64,000 nucleotides of DNA from Rugalucina vietnamica (Eukaryota; Mollusca; Bivalvia; Lucinida; Lucinidae). Below the pieces are notes generated by a model. It saw only the letters and a list, made by a program, of their open reading frames with translations, was not told where the DNA came from and ran no database searches. Within the stretch, counting starts at the first letter, position 1. Each line of letters starts with the position of its first letter. Positions 1 to 13,100 of this stretch are shown here, piece by piece. Position numbers and translations under genes: made by a program. The DNA is taken from positions 59,571,226 through 59,635,225 of the forward strand of contig OZ024871.1 of NCBI GenBank assembly GCA_964017185.1, written 5' to 3'.

Positions 1-2152
1 TGTATAGTATATACAAGTATGTGGCAAGTCTCATCAGGATTGAAAGAGGATGAGATGGGTAGCCAGACCCCCCACTATGTCAGAGGGGGGTGCAAAAAAA
101 TTATTTTCGATCTTTCTCGGTCTCTTGCTCCCAAACTAGCTCTTGTGCCAGGAAGCCGCTGATATTGCAATAAAGGTATATGATATATAAATGTATGTGG
201 CAAGTCTCATCAGGATTGAAAGAGGATGAGGAGGGTAGCCAGGCCCCCAACGACTCTAGGGTCATATTTTCCTGTACAGAATTGGCTATTTTCGACACTT
301 CTAGGTCTACTGCTCCGAAACTAGCTCTTGTGCCAGGAAGCCGCTAGTACTGTGATAAATGTATATGTTATATAAAAGTATGTGGCAAGTCTCATCAGGA
401 TTGAAAGAGGATGAGATGGGTAGCCAGGGCCCCCAATATCATGGGGGGTGTCAAAAAATTCCATTTTCGATAGTTTTCGGTCTCCTGCTCCCAAACTAGC
501 TCTTGTGCCAGGAAGCCGCTAGTACTACGACATAGATGTATAGTATATACAAGTATGTGGCAAGTCTCATCAGGATTGAAAGAGGATGAGATGGGTAGCC
601 AGGGCCCCCAATGTCATGGGGGGTCTCAAAAATTCCATTTTCGAGAGTTTTCGGTTTCCTGCTCCCAAACTAGCTCTTGTGCCAGGAAGCCGCTAGTACT
701 ACGACATAGATGTATAGTATATACAAGTATGTGGCAAGTCTAATCAGGATTGAAAGAGGATGAGATGGGTAGCCAGACCCCCCCACTATGTCAGAGGGGG
801 GTGCAAAAAAATTATTTTCGATCTTTCTCGGGCTCTTGCTCCCAAACTAGCTCTTGTGCCAGGAAGCCGCTGATATTGCAATAAAGGTATATGATATATG
901 AATGTATGTGGCAAGTCTCATCAGGATTGAAAGAGGATGAGGAGGGTAGCCAGGCCCCCCAACGGCTCTAGGGTCATATTTTCCTGTACAGAATTGGCTA
1001 TTTTCGACACTTCTAGGTCTACTGCTCCGAAACTGGCTCTTGTGCCAGGAAGCCGCTAGTACTGTGATAAATGTATATGTTATATAAAAGTATGTGGCAA
1101 GTCTCATCAGGATTGAAAGAGGATGAGATGGGTAGCCAGGGCCCCCAATATCATGGGGGGTGTCAAAAAATTCCATTTTCGATAGTTTTCGGTCTCCTGC
1201 TCCCAAACTAGCTCTTGTGCCAGGAAGCCGCTAGTACTACGACATAGATGTATAGTATATACAAGTATGTGGCAAGTCTCATCAGGATTGAAACAGGATG
1301 AGATGGGTAGCCAGGGCCCCCAATGTCATGGGGGGGGTCTCAAAAATTCCATTTTCGAGAGTTTTCGGTTTCCTGCTCCCAAACTAGCTCTTGTGCCAGG
1401 AAGCCGCTAGTACTACGACATAGATGTATAGTATATACAAGTATGTGGCAAGTCTCATCAGGATTGAAAGAGGATGAGATGGGTAGCCAGACCCCCCACT
1501 ATGTCAGAGGGGGGTGCAAAAAAATTATTTTCGATCTTTCTCGGTCTCTTGCTCCCAAAGTAGCTCTTGTGTCAGGAAGCCGCTGATATTGCAATAAAGC
1601 TATATGATATATGAATGTATGTGGCAAGTCTCATCAGGATTGAAAGAGGATGAGGAGGGTAGCCAGGCCCCCCAACGGCTCTAGGGTCATATTTTCCTGT
1701 ACAGAATTGGCTATTTTCGACACTTCTAGGTCTACTGCTCCGAAACTAGCTCTTGTGCCAGGAAGCCGCTAGTATTGTGATAAATGTATATGTTATATAA
1801 AAGTATGTGGCAAGTCTCATCAGGATTGAAAGAGGATGAGATGGGTAGCCAGGGCCCCCAATGTCATGGGGGGTCTCAAAAATTCCATTTTCGAGAGTTT
1901 TCGGTTTCCTGCTCCCAAACTAGCTCTTGTGCCAGGAAGCCGCTAGTACTACGACATAGATGTATAGTATATACAAGTATGTGGCAAGTCTCATCAGGAT
2001 TGAAAGAGGATGAGATGGGTAGCCAGACCCCCCACTATGTCAGAGGGGGGTGCAAAAAAATTATTTTCGATCTTTCTCGGTCTCTTGCTCCCAAACTAGC
2101 TCTTGTGCCAGGAAGCCGCTTATATTGCAATAAAGGTATATGACATATGAAT

Positions 2153-3222
2153 GTATGTGGCAAGTCTCATCAGGATTGAAAGAGAATGAGGAGGGTAGCC
2201 AGGCCCCCCAACGGCTCTAGGGTCATATTTTCCTGTACAGAATTGGCTATTTTCGACACTTCTAGGTCTACTGCTCCGAAACTAGCTCTTGTGCCAGGAA
2301 GCCGCTAGTACTGTGATAAATGTATATGTTATATAAAAGTATGTGGCAAGTCTCATCAGGATTGAAAGAGGATGAGATGGGTAGCCAGGGCCCCCAATAT
2401 CATGGTGGGTGTCAAAAAATTCCATTTTCGATAGTTTTCGGTCTCCTGTTCCCAAACTAGCTCTTGTGCCAGGAAGCCGCTAGTACTACGACATAAATGT
2501 ATAGTATATACAAGTATGTGGCAAGTCTCATCAGGATTGAAAGAGGATGAGATGGGTAGCCAGGGCCCCCAATGTCATGGGGGGTCTCAAAAATTCCATT
2601 TTCGAGAGTTTTCGGTTTCCTCCTCCCAAACTAGCTCTTGTGCCAGGAAGCCGCTAGTACTACGACATAGATGTACAGTATATACAAGTATGTGGCAAGT
2701 CTCATCAGGATTGAAAGAGAATGAGGAGGGTAGCCAGGCCCCCCAACGGCTCTAGGGTCATATTTTCCTGTACAGAATTGGCTATTTTCGACACTTCTAG
2801 GTCTACTGCTCCGAAACTAGCTCTTGTGCCAGGAAGCCGCTAGTACTGTGATAAATGTATATGTTATATAAAAGTATGTGGCAAGTCTCATCAGGATTGA
2901 AAGAGGATGAGATGGGTAGCCAGGGCCCCCAATATCATGGTGGGTGTCAAAAAATTCCATTTTCGATAGTTTTCGGTCTCCTGTTCCCAAACTAGCTCTT
3001 GTGCCAGGAAGCCGCTAGTACTACGACATAAATGTATAGTATATACAAGTATGTGGCAAGTCTCATCAGGATTGAAAGAGGATGAGATGGGTAGCCAGGG
3101 CCCCCAATGTCATGGGGGGTCTCAAAAATTCCATTTTCGAGAGTTTTCGGTTTCCTCCTCCCAAACTAGCTCTTGTGCCAGGAAGCCGCTAGTACTACGA
3201 CATAGATGTACAGTATATACAA
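2153..3222 (+). repeat. Tandem duplication of an A-B-C trimer (2 x 535 bp)
   Basis: Monomers at 2153, 2339 and 2514 are repeated at 2688, 2874 and 3049 with the same private changes: GGTGGGTGTC, CCTGTTCCC and CCTCCTCCC. A D monomer follows only the second copy, so the normal four-step register is broken once. Unequal exchange within the array explains this. Confidence 0.85.
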
Positions 3223-5878
3223 GTATGTGGCAAGTCTCATCAGGATTGAAAGAGGATGAGATGGGTAGCCAGACCCCCCACTATGTCAGAGGGGGGTGCA
3301 AAAAAATTATTTTCGATCTTTCTCGGTCTCTTGCTCCCAAACTAGCTCTTGTGCCAGGAAGCCGCTTATATTGCAATAAAGGTATATGATATATGAATGT
3401 ATGTGGCAAGTCTCATCAGGATTGAAAGAGGATGAGGAGGGTAGCCAGGCCCCCCAACGGCTCTAGGGTCATATTTTCCTGTACAGAATTGGCTATTTTC
3501 GACACTTCTAGGTCTACTGCTCCGAAACTAGCTCTTGTGCCAGGAAGCCGCTAGTACTGTGATAAATGTATATGTTATATAAAAGTATGTGGCAAGTCTC
3601 ATCAGGATTGAAAGAGGATGAGATGGGTAGCCAGGGCCCCCAATATCATGGGGGGTGTCAAAAAATTCCATTTTCGATAGTTTTCGGTCTCCTGCTCCCA
3701 AACTAGCTCTTGTGCCAGGAAGCCGCTAGTACTACGACATAGATGTATAGTATATACAAGTATGTGGCAAGTCTCATCAGGATTGAAAGAGGATGAGATG
3801 GGTAGCCAGGGCCCCCAATGTCATGGGGGGTGTCAAAAAATTCCATTTTCGAGAGTTTTCGGTTTCCTGCTCCCAAACTAGCTCTTGTGCCAGGAAGCCG
3901 CTAGTACTACGACATAGATGTATAGTATATACAAGTATGTGGCAAGTCTCATCAGGATTGAAAGAGGATGAGATGGGTAGCCAGACCCCCCACTATGTCA
4001 GAGGAGGGTGCAAAAAATTATTTTCGATCTTTCTCGGTCTCTTGCTCCCAAACTAGCTCTTGTGCCAGGAAGCCGCTTATATTGCAATAAAGGTATATGA
4101 TATATGAATGTATGTGGCAAGTCTCATCAGGATTGAAAGAGGATGAGGAGGGTAGCCAGGCCCTCCAACGGCTCTAGGGTCATATTTTCCTGTACAGAAT
4201 TGGCTATTTTCGACACTTCTAGGTCTACTGCTCCGAAACTAGCTCTTGTGCCATGAAGCCGCTAGTACTGTGATAAATGTATATGTTATATAAAAGTATG
4301 TGGCAAGTCTCATCAGGATTGAAAGAGGATGAGATGGGTAGCCAGGGCCCCCAATATCATGGGGGTGTCAAAAAATTCCATTTTCGATAGTTTTCGGTCT
4401 CCTGCTCCCAAACTAGCTCTTGTGCCAGGAAGCCGCTAGTACTACGACATAGATGTATAGTATATACAAGTATGTGGCAAGTGTCATCAGGATTGAAAGA
4501 GGATGAGATGGGTAGCCAGGGCCCCCAATGTCATGGGGGGTCTCAAAAATTCCATTTTCGAGAGTTTTCGGTTTCCTGCTCCCAAACTAGCTCTTGTGCC
4601 AGGAAGCCGCTAGTACTACGACATACAAGTATGTGGCAAGTCTCATCAGGATTGAAAGAGGATGAGATGGGTAGCCAGACCCCCCACTATGTCAGAGGGG
4701 GGTGCAAAAAAATTATTTTCGATCTTTCTCGGTCTCTTGCTCCCAAACTAGCTCTTGTGCCAGGAAGCCGCTTATATTGCAATAAAGGTATATGATATAT
4801 GAATGTATGTGGCAAGTCTCATCAGGATTGAAAGAGGATGAGGAGGGTAGCCAGGCCCTCCAACGGCTCTAGGGTCATATTTTCCTGTACAGAATTGGCT
4901 ATTTTCGACACTTCTAGGTCTACTGCTCCGAAACTAGCTCTTGTGCCAGGAAGCCGCTAGTACTGTGATAAATGTATATGTTATATAAAAGTATGTGGCA
5001 AGTCTCATCAGGATTGAAAGAGGATGAGATGGGTAGCCAGGGCCCCCAATATCATGGGGGGTGTCAAAAAATTCCATTTTCGATAGTTTTCGGTCTCCTG
5101 CTCCCAAACTAGCTCTTCTGCCAGGAAGCCGCTAGTACTACGACATAGATGTATAGTATATACAAGTATGTGGCAAGTCTCATCAGGATTGAAAGAGGAT
5201 GAGATGGGTAGCCAGGGCCCCCAATGTCAGGGGGGGGGGTCTCAAAAATTCCACTTTCGAGAGTTTTCGGTTTCCTGCTCCCAAACTAGCTCTTGTGCCA
5301 GGAAGCCGCTAGTACTACGACATAGATGTATAGTATATACAAGTATGTGGCAAGTCTCATCAGGATTGAAAGAGGATGAGATGGGTAGCCAGACCCCCCA
5401 CTATGTCAGAGGGGGGTGCAAAAAATTATTTTCGATCTTTCTCGGTCTCTTGCTCCCAAACTAGCTCTTGTGCCAGGAAGCCGCTGATATTGCAATAAAG
5501 GTATATGATATATGAATGTATGTGGCAAGTCTCATCAGGATTGAAAGAGGATGAGGAGGGTAGCCAGGCCCCCCAACGGCTCTAGGGTCATATTTTCCTG
5601 TACAGAATTGGATATTTTCGACACTTCTAGGTCTACTGCTCCGAAACTAGCTCTTGTGCCAGGAAGCCGCTAGTACTGTGATAAATGTATATGTTATATA
5701 AAAGTATGTGGCAAGTCTCATCAGGATTGAAAGAGGATGAGATGGGTAGCCAGGGCCCCCAATATCATGGGGGGTGTCAAAAAATTCCATTTTCGATAGT
5801 TTTCGGTCTCCTGCTCCCAAACTAGCTCTTGTGCCAGGAAGCCGCTAGTACTACGACATAGATGTATAGGATATACAA

Positions 5879-8800
5879 GTATGTGGCAAGTCTCATCAGG
5901 ATTGAAAGAGGATGAGATGGGTAGCCAGGGCCCCCAATGTCATGGGGGGTCTCAAAAATTCCATTTTCGAGAGTTTTCGGTTTCCTGCTCCCAAACTAGC
6001 TCTTGTGCCAGGAAGCCGCTAGTACTACGACATAGATGTATAGTATATACAAGTATGTGGCAAGTCTCATCAGGATTGAATGAGGATGAGAAGGGTAACC
6101 AGACCCCCCACTATGTCAGAGGAGGGTGCAAAAAATTATTTTCGATCTTTCTCGGTCTCTTGCTCCCAAACTAGCTCTTGTGCCAGTAAGCCGCTTATAT
6201 TGCAATAAAGGTATATGATATATGAATGTATGTGGCAAGTCTCATCAGGATTGAAAGAGGATGAGGAGGGTAGCCAGGCCCCCCCCAACGGCTCTAGGGT
6301 CATATTTTCCTGTACAGAATTGGCTATTTTCGACACTTCTAGGTCTACTGCTCCGAAACTAGCTCTTGTGCCAGGAAGCCGCTAGTACTGTGATAAATGT
6401 ATATGTTATATAAAAGTATGTGGCAAGTCTCATCAGGATTGAAAGAGGATGAGATGGGTAGCCAGGGCCCCCAATATCATGGGGGGTGTCAAAAAATTCC
6501 ATTTTCGATAGTTTTCGGTCTCCTGCTCCCAAACTAGCTCTTGTGCCAGGAAGCCGCTAGTACTACGACATAGATGTATAGGATATACAAGTATGTGGCA
6601 AGTCTCATCAGGATTGAAAGAGGATGAGATGGGTAGCCAGGGCCCCCAATGTCATGGGGGGTCTCAAAAATTCCATTTTCGAGAGTTTTCGGTTTCCTGC
6701 TCCCAAACTAGCTCTTGTGCCAGGAAGCCGCTAGTACTACGACATAGATGTATAGTATATACAAGTATGTGGCAAGTCTCATCAGGATTGAATGAGGATG
6801 AGATGGGTAACCAGACCCCCCCACTATGTCAGAGGAGGGTGCAAAAAATTATTTTCGATCTTTCTCGGTCTCTTGCTCCCAAACTAGCTCTTGTGCCAGT
6901 AAGCCGCTTATATTGCAATAAAGGTATATGATATATGAATGTATGTGGCAAGTCTCATTAGGATTGAAAGAGGATGAGGAGGGTAGCCAGGCCCCCCAAC
7001 GGCTCTAGGGTCATATTTTCCTGTACAGAATTGGCTATTTTCGACACTTCTAGGTCTACTGCTCCGAAACTAGCTCTTGTGCCAGGAAGCCGCTAGTACT
7101 GTGATAAATGTATATGGTATATAAAAGTATGTGGCAAGTCTCATCAGGATTGAAAGAGGATGAGATGGGTAGCCAGGGCCCCCAATATCATGGGGGGTGT
7201 CAAAAAATTCCATTTTCGATAGTTTTCGGTCTCCTGCTCCCAAACTAGCTCTTGTGCCAGGAAGCCGCTAGTACTACGACATAGATGTATAGTATATACA
7301 AGTATGTGGCAAGTCTCATCAGGATTGAAAGAGGATGAGATGGGTAGCCAGGGCCCCCAATGTCATGGGGTGTCTCAAAAAATTCCATTTTCGAGAGTTT
7401 TCGGTTTCCTGCTCCCAAACTAGCTCTTGTGCCAGGAAGCCGCTAGTACTACGACATAGATGTATAGTATATACAAGTATGTGGCAAGTCTCATCAGGAT
7501 TGAAAGAGGATGAGATGGGTAGCCAGACCCCCCACTATGTCAGAGGGGGGTGCAAAAAAAAATATTTTCGATCTTTCTCGGTCTCTTGCTCCCAAACTAG
7601 CTCTTGTGCCAGGAAGCCGCTGATATTGCAATAAAGGTATATGATATATGAATGTATGTGGCAAGTCTCATCAGGATTGAAAGAGGATGAGGAGGGTAGC
7701 CAGGCCCCCCAACGGCTCTAGGGTCATATTTTCCTGTACAGAATTGGCTATTTTCGACACTTCTAGGTCTACTGCTCCGAAACTAGCTCTTGTGCCAGGA
7801 AGCCGCTAGTACTGTGATAAATGTATATGTTATATAAAAGTATGTGGCAAGTCTCATCAGGATTGAAAGAGGATGAGATGGGTAGCCAGGGCCCCCAATA
7901 TCATGGGGGGTGTCAAAAAATTCCATTTTCGATAGTTTTCGGTCTCCTGCTCCCAAACTAGCTCTTGTGCCAGGAAGCCGCTAGTACTACGACATAGATG
8001 TATAGGATATACAAGTATGTGGCAAGTCTCATCAGGATTGAAAGAGGATGAGATGGGTAGCCAGGGCCCCCAATGTCATGGGGGGTCTCAAAAATTCCAT
8101 TTTCGAGAGTTTTCGGTTTCCTGCTCCCAAACTAGCTCTTGTGCCAGGAAGCCGCTAGTACTACGACATAGATGTATAGTATATACAAGTATTTGGCAAG
8201 TCTCATCAGGATTGAATGAGGATGAGAAGGGTAACCAGACCCCCCACTATGTCAGAGGAGGGTGCAAAAAATTATTTTCGATCTTTCTCGGTCTCTTGCT
8301 CCCAAACTAGCTCTTGTGCCAGTAAGCCGCTTATATTGCAATAAAGGTATATGATATATGAATGTATGTGGCAAGTCTCATCAGGATTGAAAGAGGATGA
8401 GGAGGGTAGCCAGGCCCCCCCAACGGCTCTAGGGTCATATTTTCCTGTACAGAATTGGCTATTTTCGACACTTCTAGGTCTACTGCTCCGAAACTAGCTC
8501 TTGTGCCAGGAAGCCGCTAGTACTGTGATAAATGTATATGTTATATAAAAGTATGTGGCAAGTCTCATCAGGATTGAAAGAGGATGAGATGGGTAGCCAG
8601 GGCCCCCAATATCATGGGGGGTGTCAAAAAATTCCATTTTCGATAGTTTTCGGTCTCCTGCTCCCAAACTAGCTCTTGTGCCAGGAAGCCGCTAGTACTA
8701 CGACATAGATGTATAGGATATACAAGTATGTGGCAAGTCTCATCAGGATTGAAAGAGGATGAGATGGGTAGCCAGGGCCCCCAATGTCATGGGGGGTCTC

Positions 8801-10150
8801 AAAAATTCCATTTTCGAGAGTTTTCGGTTTCCTGCTCCCAAACTAGCTCTTGTGCCAGGAAGCCGCTAGTACTACGACATAGATGTATAGTATATACAAG
8901 TATGTGGCAAGTCTCATCAGGATTGAATGAGGATGAGATGGGTAACCAGACCCCCCCACTATGTCAGAGGAGGGTGCAAAAAATTATTTTCGATCTTTCT
9001 CGGTCTCTTGCTCCCAAACTAGCTCTTGTGCCAGTAAGCCGCTTATATTGCAATAAAGGTATATGATATATGAATGTATGTGGCAAGTCTCATCAGGATT
9101 GAAAGAGGATGAGGAGGGTAGCCAGGCCCCCCAACGGCTCTAGGGTCATATTTTCCTGTACAGAATTGGCTATTTTCGACACTTCTAGGTCTACTGCTCC
9201 GAAACTAGCTCTTGTGCCAGGAAGCCGCTAGTACTGTGATAAATGTATATGTTATATAAAAGTATGTGGCAAGTCTCATCAGGATTGAAAGAGGATGAGA
9301 TGGGTAGCCAGGGCCCCCAATATCATGGGGGGTGTCAAAAAATTCCATTTTCGATAGTTTTCGGTCTCCTGCTCCCAAACTAGCTCTTGTGCCAGGAAGC
9401 CGCTAGTACTACGACATAGATGTATAGTATATACAAGTATGTGGCAAGTCTCATCAGGATTGAAAGAGGATGAGATGGGTAGCCAGGGCCCCCAATGTCA
9501 TGGGGTGTCTCAAAAAATTCCATTTTCGAGAGTTTTCGGTTTCCTGCTCCCAAACTAGCTCTTGTGCCAGGAAGCCGCTAGTACTACGACATAGATGTAT
9601 AGTATATACAAGTATGTGGCAAGTCTCATCAGGATTGAAAGAGGATGAGATGGGTAGCCAGACCCCCCACTATGTCAGAGGGGGGTGCAAAAAAAAATAT
9701 TTTCGATCTTTCTCGGTCTCTTGCTCCCAAACTAGCTCTTGTGCCAGGAAGCCGCTGATATTGCAATAAAGGTATATGATATATGAATGTATGTGGCAAG
9801 TCTCATCAGGATTGAAAGAGGATGAGGAGGGTAGCCAGGCCCCCCAACGGCTCTAGGGTCATATTTTCCTGTACAGAATTGGCTATTTTCGACACTTCTA
9901 GGTCTACTGCTCCGAAACTAGCTCTTGTGCCAGGAAGCCGCTAGTACTGTGATAAATGTATATGTTATATAAAAGTATGTGGCAAGTCTCATCAGGATTG
10001 AAAGAGGATGAGATGGGTAGCCAGGGCCCCCAATATCATGGGGGGTGTCAAAAAATTCCATTTTCGATAGTTTTCGGTCTCCTGCTCCCAAACTAGCTCT
10101 TGTGCCAGGAAGCCGCTAGTACTACGACATAGATGTATAGTATATACAAG
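5879..10150 (+). repeat. Tandem duplication of a 12-monomer super-unit (2 x ~2,135 bp)
   Basis: The blocks 5,879-8,014 and 8,015-10,150 repeat the same three HORs with private variants kept in register. Examples are TATAGGATATAC instead of TATAGTATATAC, AATGAGGATGAG with GGTAACCAG, CATGGGGTGTCTC, and an expanded A-run before TATTTTCG in the last D monomer. Corresponding monomers are spaced by 2,135-2,136 bp. This is a recent block duplication nested in the satellite array. Confidence 0.88.
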
Positions 10151-13100
10151 TATGTGGCAAGTCTCATCAGGATTGAAAGAGGATGAGATGGGTAGCCAGG
10201 GCCCCCAATGTCATGGGGGGTCTCAAAAATTCCATTTTCGAGAGTTTTCGGTTTCCTGCTCCCAAACTAGCTCTTGTGCCAGGAAGCCGCTAGTACTACG
10301 ACATAGATGTATAGTATATACAAGTATGTGGCAAGTCTCATCAGGATTGAAAGAGGATGAGATGGGTAGCCAGACCCCCCACTATGTCAGAGGGGGGTGC
10401 AAAAAATTATTTTCGATCTTTCTCGGTCTCTTGCTCCCAAACTAGCTCTTGTGCCAGGAAGCCGCTTATATTGCAATAAAGGTATATGATATATGAATGT
10501 ATGTGGCAAGTCTCATCAGGATTGAAAGAGGATGAGGCCCTCCAACGGCTCTAGGGTCATATTTTCCTGTACAGAATTGGCTATTTTCGACACTTCTAGG
10601 TCTACTGCTCCGAAACTAGCTCTTGTGCCAGGAAGCCGCTAGTACTGTGATAAATGTATATGTTATATAAAAGTATGTGGCAAGTCTCATCAGGATTGAA
10701 AGAGGATGAGATGGGTAGCCAGGGCCCCCAATATCATGGGGGTGTCAAAAAATTCCATTTTCGATAGTTTTCGGTCTCCTGCTCCCAAACTAGCTCTTGT
10801 GCCAGGAAGCCGCTAGTACTACGACATAGATGTATAGTATATACAAGTATGTGGCAAGTCTCATCAGGATTGAAAGAGGATGAGATGGGTAGCCATGGCC
10901 CCCAATGTCATGGGGGGTCTCAAAAATTCCATTTTCGAGAGTTTTCGGTTTCCTGCTCCCAAACTAGCTCTTGTGCCAGGAAGCCGCTAGTACTACGACA
11001 TAGATGTATAGTATATACAAGTATGTGGCAAGTCTCATCAGGATTGAAAGAGGATGAGATGGGTAGCCAGGGCCCCCAATGTCATGGGGGGTCTCAAAAA
11101 TTCCATTTTCGAGAGTTTTCGGTTTCCTGCTCCCAAACTAGCTCTTGTGCCAGGAAGCCGCTAGTACTACGACATACAAGTATGTGGCAAGTCTCATCAG
11201 GATTGAAAGAGGATGAGATGGGTAGCCAGACCCCCCCACTATGTCAGAGGGGGGTGCAAAAAAATTATTTTCGATCTTTCTCGGTCTCTTGCTCCCAAAC
11301 TAGCTCTTGTGCCAGGAAGCCGCTGATATTGCAATAAAGGTATATGATATATGAATGTATGTGGCAAGTCTCATCAGGATTGAAAGAGGATGAGGAGGGT
11401 AGCCAGGCCCCCCAACGGCTCTAGGGTGATATTTTCCTTTACAGAATTGGCTATTTTCGACACTTCTAGGTCTACTGCTCCGAAACTAGCTCTTGTGCCA
11501 GGAAGCCGCTAGTACTGTGATAAATGTATATGTTATATAAAAGTATGTGGCAAGTCTCATCAGGATTGAAAGAGGATGAGATGGGTAGCCAGGGCCCCCA
11601 ATATCATGGGGGGTGTCAAAAAATTCCATTTTCGATAGTTTTCGGTCTCCTGCTCCCAAACTAGCTCTTGTGCCAGGAAGCCGCTAGTACTACGACATAG
11701 ATGTATAGTATATACAAGTATGTGGCAAGTCTCATCAGGATTGAAAGAGGATGAGATGGGAAGCCAGGGCCCCCAATGTCATGGGGGGTCTCAAAAATTC
11801 CATTTTCGAGAGTTTTCGGTTTCCTGCTCCCAAACTAGCTCTTGTGCCAGGAAGCCGCTAGTACTACGACATAGATGTATAGTATATACAAGTATGTGGC
11901 AAGTCTCATCAGGATTGAAAGAGGATGAGATGGGTAGCCAGACCCCCCACTATGTCAGAGGGGGGTGCAAAAAATTATTTTCGATCTTTCTCGGTCTCTT
12001 GCTCCCAAACTAGCTCTTGTGCCAGGAAGCCGCTAGTACTACGACATAGATGTATAGTATATACAAGTATGTTGCAAGTCTCATCAGGATTGAAAGAGGA
12101 TGAGATGGGTAGCCAGACCCCCCACTATGTCAGAGGGGGGTGCAAAAAATTATTTTCGATCTTTCTCGGTCTCTTGCTCCCAAACTAGCTCTTGTGCCAG
12201 GAAGCCGCTTATATTGCAATAAAGGTATATGATATATGAATGTATGTGGCAAGTCTCATCAGGATTGAAAGAGGATGAGGAGGGTAGCCAGGCCCTCCAA
12301 CGGCTCTAGGTTCATATTTTCCTGTACAGAATTGGCTACTTTCGACACTTCTAGGTCTACTGCTCCGAAACTAGCTCTTGTGCCAGGAAGCCGCTAGTAC
12401 TGTGATAAATGTATATGTTATATAAAAGTATGTGGCAAGTCTCATCAGGATTGAAAGAGGATGAGATAGGTAGCCAGGGCCCCCAATATCATGGGGGTGT
12501 CAAAAAATTCCATTTTCGATAGTTTTCGGTCTCCTGCTCCCAAACTAGCTCTTGTGCCAGGAAGCCGCTAGTACTACGACATAGATGTATAGTATATACA
12601 AGTATGTGGCAAGTCTCATCAGGATTGAAAGAGGATGAGATGGGTAGCCAGGGCCCCCAATGTCATGGGGGGTCTCAAAAATTCCATTTTCGAGAGTTTT
12701 CGGTTTCCTGCTCCCAAACTAGCTCTTGTGCCAGGAAGCCGCTAGTACTACGACATACAAGTATGTGGCAAGTCTCATCAGGATTGAAAGAGGATGAGAT
12801 GGGTAGCCAGACCCCCCACTATGTCAGAGGGGGGTGCAAAAAAATTATTTTCGATCTTTCTCGGTCTCTTGCTCCCAAACTAGCTCTTGTGCCAGGAAGC
12901 CGCTGATATTGCAATAAAGGTATATGATATATGAATGTATGTGGCAAGTCTCATCAGGATTGAAAGAGGATGAGGAGGGTAGCCAGGCCCCCCAACGGCT
13001 CTAGGGTCATATTTTCCTTTACAGAATTGGCTATTTTCGACACTTCTAGGTCTACTGCTCCGAAACTAGCTCTTGTGCCAGGAAGCCGCTAGTACTGTGA

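Noticed and set aside
400-700. CENP-B-box-like TTCG...CGG in monomers
   Set aside because: The spacing is 8 instead of 7 and the required central A and CGGG are missing.
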